Assembly: GCF_014207095.1 (NCBI RefSeq)
Contig: NZ_JACHBG010000012.1
Span: 94,998 to 158,997, forward strand
From: Martinezella lusitana
Lineage (GTDB): Bacteria; Pseudomonadota; Alphaproteobacteria; Rhizobiales; Rhizobiaceae
Reading direction: 5' to 3'
DNA length: 64,000 nucleotides
The notes below the pieces were generated by a model. That model was not told the origin of the DNA. It ran no database searches and saw only the letters and a program-made list of their open reading frames with translations. Below, piece by piece: positions 59,670-64,000 of the stretch. The position numbers and the translations under genes are program-made. Numbering within the stretch: position 1 is the stretch's first letter; the number at the start of each line of letters is the position of its first letter.

Positions 59670-60445
59670 TTCAGTCTCCTTGAGCACCTCGATGCTCGAA
59701 CAGTTCACGTCCTCGTCCGGCGATCTCAGGTCGCATTTGCCGAGAAATGCATAAGCCTACACAGTGCATCGACAACACAGCCATTCGTCAAGCGTCCTCT
59801 TCGAAATAGCATGAGCATTGCGGCTCCGATACTTGCCCAGACTACACTTTCCGCCACGCGGCGGGCCACGATGACGATTATGACCTTGGGCGGGTGATTC
59901 GGCGATCCCAATCACGCGATCGGCGTTGATCATGGTCGGAATGGCCGTCAAATATACCTCCCCACTGGGCGCTAGGGATTTGCAGCCGGAGCGGGTTTTA
60001 AACTCACTGACGTGCGATGTCGGATGTCTGTGAAAGTCGGAAAATGCTGCGTTGCAAAATATCGTGGCCGTCAAACAAATAGCCGTGCTGACGCCGTAAG
60101 CGGGAAAATCAGCATATTGAAGCAAAATGAGACGGTTCTGCGTCAATCTGCCATGGTCCTGGGCAGGCCCTGCGACATCCTGTGCGCTTTTCCGCAGTGC
60201 ACAATATGCATAGAACCATTTCGCGAACAGCTTGCTGGGGGATCAACTACTCGGCGAGGCAGCTTGTGCTATTCTTGTCGCTGACAAGTGGCAAAAAGCC
60301 CGTCATATTAGCGCTCCGATATGGTCGACTGCCGCAAGCGTGTTCTAGGTTCGACGAAAGACAGATGCGTCTGCTGTGCAGATTATCGATCTTGTTACTT
60401 CGGCGAGCCTTCCTTGGTGACAGACATGGGAAAGGATGGGCCGCC
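59670..60445. other. 776-base region between the stress-protein gene and cydD
   Basis: Several frames of 60-130 residues overlap on both strands, but none has a convincing ribosome site or recognisable product, so I call no gene. The gap before cydD is long and may carry regulation of the cytochrome bd operon. I looked for an FNR/FixK-type TTGAT-N4-ATCAA dyad and found no convincing match: TTGCT at 60234 and ATCAA at 60243 are separated by four bases too few or too many for a clean site. An eroded gene remnant cannot be ruled out. Confidence 0.45.
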
Positions 60446-62197
60446 GTGAGTGCTTCTTCGGCCAGCGACGGGATAATGGAGAGACGAGACGTTCTAGCAA
60501 CGAGCGCCTCGGAGAGCGCCGACGCTCGCCAAACCATACCACATCCGTCCGCCGAGCGAGGCGGCGCCTCAGGTATTGCGCCGGCTATTCTCTGTCTTTC
60601 CTCGCTGCTATGGATCGGCCAGGCTGCCATGCTGGCAATCGGCGTTGGTGCGATCGCCGATGGAGGTGGGATTACCGAGGTGGCGAACCCGGCTCTGGTT
60701 GTTGCCGGCCTTGGCATTCTGCGCGCGATCCTGGATGCGGCAGGCAGCCGATTGGCGTTTCGCGCTGCCCGACGGGAGCTCAGCATGCATCGTTCGGCTG
60801 CGACGGCGGCGCTGGCGCAGCGCTCGCCGCTCGATAGCGACAGGCCTGCATCTGGTCTGGCAGCAAGTGTCCTGGGTGAGCAGGCCGAGGCAATCGTTCC
60901 CTATCTCGCGCGCTTTCGTCCCGTCCGGATGAAGGCGACCGTCGTGCCGCTGGTCATGCTGGTGTGCACTCTGCCGATTTCCTGGTTGGCAGCGCTGGTC
61001 CTGACGTTCTGTGCGCCGCTTATTCCGATCTTCATGGCGCTGATCGGATGGCGCGCTCAGGCAGCCAGCGAGAAGCACCTCGCCGAGACCGGCGGCATCA
61101 ACGCCTTTTTGCTCGACCGGCTTCGCGGCCTGGCGACCATTCGCGCGCTCGACGCCGTCGATGAGACTGCGCTCCGACTGCGGGCGAATGCGGACGCGTT
61201 GCGGATCCGCACCATGGCTGTGCTGAGGATCGCCTTTCTGTCCTCGGCCGTGCTCGAGTTTTTCGCCGCGCTCGGCGTTGCCGCCACCGCAGTTTATGTT
61301 GGTTTCAGTCTGCTGGGATCCATCGAAATCGGCACCTGGGAGGGCCGATTGACACTCACCCAAGGACTTTTCATTCTTCTACTTGCTCCGGCCTTCTTCG
61401 AGCCGCTGCGTGAACTGTCCGCCGTATGGCACGACCGTGCCGGTGGCGAAGCAGCGCTTGCGGCGTTGAAGGAACTGGCGGCATCGCGGCAGACCATTCT
61501 CAGCGGCAACGATAGGGAGCAGGGCGCATCCGTCGGCCCAGCATCGATCGAAATTGAAGGACTGACCTTTCGCCACGCGCCCGAGCGCAAAGCCGCCACT
61601 GATCATTTCGATTTGTCAGTTGCTCCCGGAGAACACGTGGCGCTCTGGGGCGCCAGCGGCTCCGGCAAGACCACGATCCTGTCGTTGATAGCAGGCCTGG
61701 CACGGCCCGAGGCAGGCGTCCTACGCATTGCCGGGATGCCGTTGCGGGATGACACCGCGGATGGCCTGCGCCGCCGCATGGCATGGATCGGCCAGTCACC
61801 GCATGTTTTCGCCGGAAGCGTCATGCGCAACGTAGCGCTTGGGCGCAACGGCATTGACGCTGCCGCGGTAGCACACGCGCTTGGTGGTGTCGCGCTCGAT
61901 AAGGTTTTCACGGCCGAGCGCGTGGCCGCGGTCGGGGAGGGTGGTCTCGGTCTCTCCGGCGGCGAAGCGTTGCGGCTGGCATTGGCACGCATGATGCTGG
62001 ATGAGCAGGCGGATATCATCCTTGCTGATGAACCGACCGCGCATCTTGACGCGGAGACGGCTTCGGCCGTCACGGATGCACTGCTCGCCGCCGCCGAGGG
62101 ACGCACGCTGATCGTCGCGACGCATGACCCGGTTTTGGCCAGGCGCCTGAACAGGGTCGTGCGTCTAGACGCGCAAGCACTGGGGGGTGCAGCATGA
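60446..62197 (+). CDS. cydD: ABC transporter CydD, cytochrome bd assembly
   Basis: A 583-residue half-transporter with six N-terminal membrane helices and a C-terminal ATPase. Walker A is WGASGSGKTTILSLIAGL (near 395-412), the signature is GLSGGEALRLALARMMLDE and Walker B is ADIILADEPTAHLDAE. CydD and CydC form a heterodimer that exports thiols (cysteine/glutathione) or carries haem, and is needed to assemble cytochrome bd. The start is probably GTG 60446 (AAAGGA nine bases upstream); ATG 60476 is the alternative. It overlaps cydC by four bases. Confidence 0.9.
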   Translation: MSASSASDGIMERRDVLATSASESADARQTIPHPSAERGGASGIAPAILCLSSLLWIGQAAMLAIGVGAIADGGGITEVANPALVVAGLGILRAILDAAGSRLAFRAARRELSMHRSAATAALAQRSPLDSDRPASGLAASVLGEQAEAIVPYLARFRPVRMKATVVPLVMLVCTLPISWLAALVLTFCAPLIPIFMALIGWRAQAASEKHLAETGGINAFLLDRLRGLATIRALDAVDETALRLRANADALRIRTMAVLRIAFLSSAVLEFFAALGVAATAVYVGFSLLGSIEIGTWEGRLTLTQGLFILLLAPAFFEPLRELSAVWHDRAGGEAALAALKELAASRQTILSGNDREQGASVGPASIEIEGLTFRHAPERKAATDHFDLSVAPGEHVALWGASGSGKTTILSLIAGLARPEAGVLRIAGMPLRDDTADGLRRRMAWIGQSPHVFAGSVMRNVALGRNGIDAAAVAHALGGVALDKVFTAERVAAVGEGGLGLSGGEALRLALARMMLDEQADIILADEPTAHLDAETASAVTDALLAAAEGRTLIVATHDPVLARRLNRVVRLDAQALGGAA

Positions 62198-63885
62198 AGG
62201 GCGGGCTCAAGACACTTTTACCTGTCGTCAAACTCTTTTGGAGCGAGCGCAGTACAAGCCTTGCATTAGGCGCCGGGCTTTCCGCTCTGGCGACGCTTGC
62301 CGGTGGCGGCTTGCTCGGTCTTTCCGGCTGGTTCATCACGGCTTCGGCTTTTGCGGGCCTGACGGTTGCAAGCGCCATGGTCTTTGACGTCTTCATGCCG
62401 TCTGCCGGTATTCGCCTGCTGGCAATCGGCCGAACGGCGACGCGTTATGGTGAGCGGCTTGTCACGCATGACGCGACCCTTAAGGTGCTAGCGGCGCTAC
62501 GCGAACGGCTATTTCGTGGCTGGGCGGAACCTGCAGCCGCGGCCATGATGATCCGCCGTCCGGCAAAGCTGCTGTTTCGGCTGATGAATGACGTCGATGC
62601 GCTCGATTCGCTCTATCTGCGTGTGCTGGTGCCAGCCGTTGTCGCCATACTCGCCGCCTGTGCTGTCACCGTAGCGCTCTGTTTTGTCGATCCGGTTCTT
62701 GGCGGCATCGCCGGACTGTGGTTGGCCGTGGTCTGCCTGGGTCTCTCGCTCATCGGCGGACGTATGGCTCTGAAGCCGGGGCGCCGTCGCGCCCATGCAA
62801 TGGAAGCGCTGCGCGCCCGAAGCATCGATCTCGTTGCCGGCCAGACGGAGTTGGCAATGGTCGGGCAACTGCAGGCCCAGCGGATCGCCATTGCCGAAGC
62901 TGACAGGCGTCTTGCGAAAGCGGACGACGCTTTGAACCGGATAGATTGTGCTGTCGCTGCAGGCTTCTCGCTTGCTTCCACATTGCTGCTGACCGCAACT
63001 TTATTGACGGCGGCTCTGCTCGCCAAACAGGGGACGATCGGTGCCCCTGCGGCAGCCTTCGCATTGCTCGTCGCCTTCGCCGCCACCGAGCCTTTTGCGG
63101 CCATGCGTCGCGGAGTTCTCGAACTTGGACGGACGCTGCTGGCAGCCAGACGCATCGCGCCTCGGCTCAAAGCCGGGACGATAGTACAGGCTATAGCAAG
63201 ACCGGGTGACGGCTATGCCTTCCAGCTCACGAATGTCTCGGCGGGACATGATGAAGCGGCGCAGCCGGTTCTGCTGGATCTCTCCTTGTCGCTGACCGTT
63301 GGAGAGCGGCTGGCCGTGGTCGGCCCGAGTGGTGTCGGTAAATCGACGTTGTTGGCGCTGCTCGCTGGCGAGATCGCACCCCGCGGCGGAGCAGTCAACC
63401 GTCTGCCGGCCACAAGATTGACGCAGCGCAGCGAGCTTTTTCAGGACACGGTGCGTGGCAATCTCCAGCTGGCCGCGCCGAGTGCCGATGATTGTCGCCT
63501 GCGCGAGGCTCTCGCGGCTGCGAGCTTGCTCCAGGATATCGAAGCTTTGCCGCATGGTCTGTCGACGCGGCTTGGCGAAGGAGGTGCTGGTCTTTCTGGG
63601 GGCCAATTGCGGCGGCTGGCGCTTGCGCGGCTTCTGCTACGCGACACCCCGCTCTGGCTGTTCGATGAGCCGACGGAGGGCCTCGATGCAAAGACGGCAC
63701 AGGCGGTTCTCGACGGCCTGGCTTCGGCCGCCGTTGGACGCAGTCTTGTCATTGCCACTCATATTCGCCGGGAAGCCACTTTGGCCGACCGCATCGTGCT
63801 TCTGGAGGCCGGCGGCATTGCCGGCAGCGCACTCCGCGGCACGCCGGAATTCGAAATGCTTCTCGACCGGCTTCGGCCGGACTGA
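62194..63885 (+). CDS. cydC: ABC transporter CydC, cytochrome bd assembly
   Basis: A 563-residue partner of CydD. The membrane domain is in residues 1-310. The ATPase has Walker A GPSGVGKSTLLALLAGE (near 372-388), the signature GLSGGQLRRLALARLLLRD and Walker B LWLFDEPTEGLDAK. CydC-like sequence such as GGGLLGLSGWFITASAFAGL near 29-48 supports the call over a generic ABC exporter. ATG 62194 overlaps the cydD stop (ATGA), so the two are coupled. cydA follows 77 bases later. Confidence 0.9.
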   Translation: MKGGLKTLLPVVKLFWSERSTSLALGAGLSALATLAGGGLLGLSGWFITASAFAGLTVASAMVFDVFMPSAGIRLLAIGRTATRYGERLVTHDATLKVLAALRERLFRGWAEPAAAAMMIRRPAKLLFRLMNDVDALDSLYLRVLVPAVVAILAACAVTVALCFVDPVLGGIAGLWLAVVCLGLSLIGGRMALKPGRRRAHAMEALRARSIDLVAGQTELAMVGQLQAQRIAIAEADRRLAKADDALNRIDCAVAAGFSLASTLLLTATLLTAALLAKQGTIGAPAAAFALLVAFAATEPFAAMRRGVLELGRTLLAARRIAPRLKAGTIVQAIARPGDGYAFQLTNVSAGHDEAAQPVLLDLSLSLTVGERLAVVGPSGVGKSTLLALLAGEIAPRGGAVNRLPATRLTQRSELFQDTVRGNLQLAAPSADDCRLREALAAASLLQDIEALPHGLSTRLGEGGAGLSGGQLRRLALARLLLRDTPLWLFDEPTEGLDAKTAQAVLDGLASAAVGRSLVIATHIRREATLADRIVLLEAGGIAGSALRGTPEFEMLLDRLRPD

Positions 63886-63962
63886 GGGGGTAAACAACAT
63901 GCCTGCGGCGCATTTGGCGCCGCCTTCCTGTCAGACACACCGTAGGGGGTGGGAGAAAGACT

Positions 63963-64000
63963 ATGGAACTTGATATCGTGGCGTTATCGCGCCTGCAGTT
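63963..64000 (+). CDS. cydA: cytochrome bd ubiquinol oxidase subunit I, N-terminus (cut by window end)
   Basis: The last 38 bases open a frame MELDIVALSRLQ, the usual start of CydA (ELDIVALSRLQFA). GGGAGAA precedes the ATG. With cydDC just upstream, the order cydDCA(B) of rhizobia is expected. CydA carries haems b558, b595 and d for high-affinity O2 reduction. Only twelve codons are visible, so the call depends on context. Confidence 0.85.
   Translation, partial: MELDIVALSRLQ

Noticed and set aside
60230..60250. FNR/FixK-like half-sites before cydD
   Set aside because: The halves TTGCT and ATCAA are off consensus and wrongly spaced; not called.
1..64000. search for tRNA, rRNA, CRISPR, insertion sequences or prophage
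   Set aside because: No cloverleaf, repeat-spacer array, transposase, integrase or phage-structural frame was recognised on reading.

Overview
The window reads as chromosome (or a large replicon) of a Rhizobium/Agrobacterium-type alphaproteobacterium. The evidence is the GC-rich coding sequence, a palindromic intergenic element of rhizobial type near 12.2 kb, an orfA-pit pair with a PHO-box-like site, MntR/MntH, a globin-coupled chemoreceptor, and many LysR regulators and ABC transporters. Genes are closely packed. I saw no tRNA, rRNA, CRISPR array, intact insertion sequence or prophage. I assigned 55 genes, including two cut by the window ends and one decayed pseudogene.

Layout. 0-7 kb: start of a class A beta-lactamase with a divergent AmpR-like regulator, a protoglobin chemoreceptor, a FloR/CmlA-type phenicol exporter, a luciferase-like monooxygenase (LLM) and two small exported proteins. 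7.2-17.6 kb: a lysine-degradation locus. It encodes an Lrp regulator, lysine 6-dehydrogenase, aldehyde dehydrogenase, aminotransferase, the DUF1338 enzyme HglS and a D-2-hydroxyglutarate dehydrogenase, enough in principle to take L-lysine to 2-oxoglutarate, plus a LysR regulator. 17.7-26.9 kb: a RutA-like LLM, an exported protein, an MscS channel, a PAS-PAS-GGDEF protein, mntR and mntH (each with a matching palindrome upstream) and a second chemoreceptor. 27-28.7 kb: orfA-pit phosphate uptake. 28.8-32.6 kb: tauABC with an SsuD-type sulfonate monooxygenase. 32.9-39.6 kb: CDP-diacylglycerol pyrophosphatase, a LysR-controlled cluster (NCS1 permease, atypical SDR, DUF917, PhzF) and a small sigma-region-2-like protein.

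40.0-49.1 kb: an eight-gene operon with three LLM flavoenzymes, an M20 amidohydrolase, a GNAT acetyltransferase, a fused permease-ATPase and two paralogous solute-binding proteins. Its gene content parallels the Bacillus subtilis ytmI (sna/tcy/cmo/snd) operon, which salvages sulfur from S-modified cysteines by N-acetylation, oxidative C-S cleavage and deacetylation. The same 15-base sequence (TTTTTATAGACTATA, containing the perfect dyad TATAG-A-CTATA) lies upstream of both this operon and tauABC-ssuD, suggesting one sulfur-limitation regulon.

49.2-64 kb: a frameshifted, truncated iron-siderophore ATPase remnant, a flavin hydroxylase with a divergent AraC regulator, a His-rich Zn/Cd/Pb P1B-ATPase behind a MerR-type promoter, a membrane diguanylate cyclase, a TetR-zinc-less alcohol dehydrogenase pair, an ArsB-like permease, a universal stress protein, and cydDC running into the start of cydA (cytochrome bd). 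Product calls rest on recognised motifs and family resemblance read by eye, without database searches.
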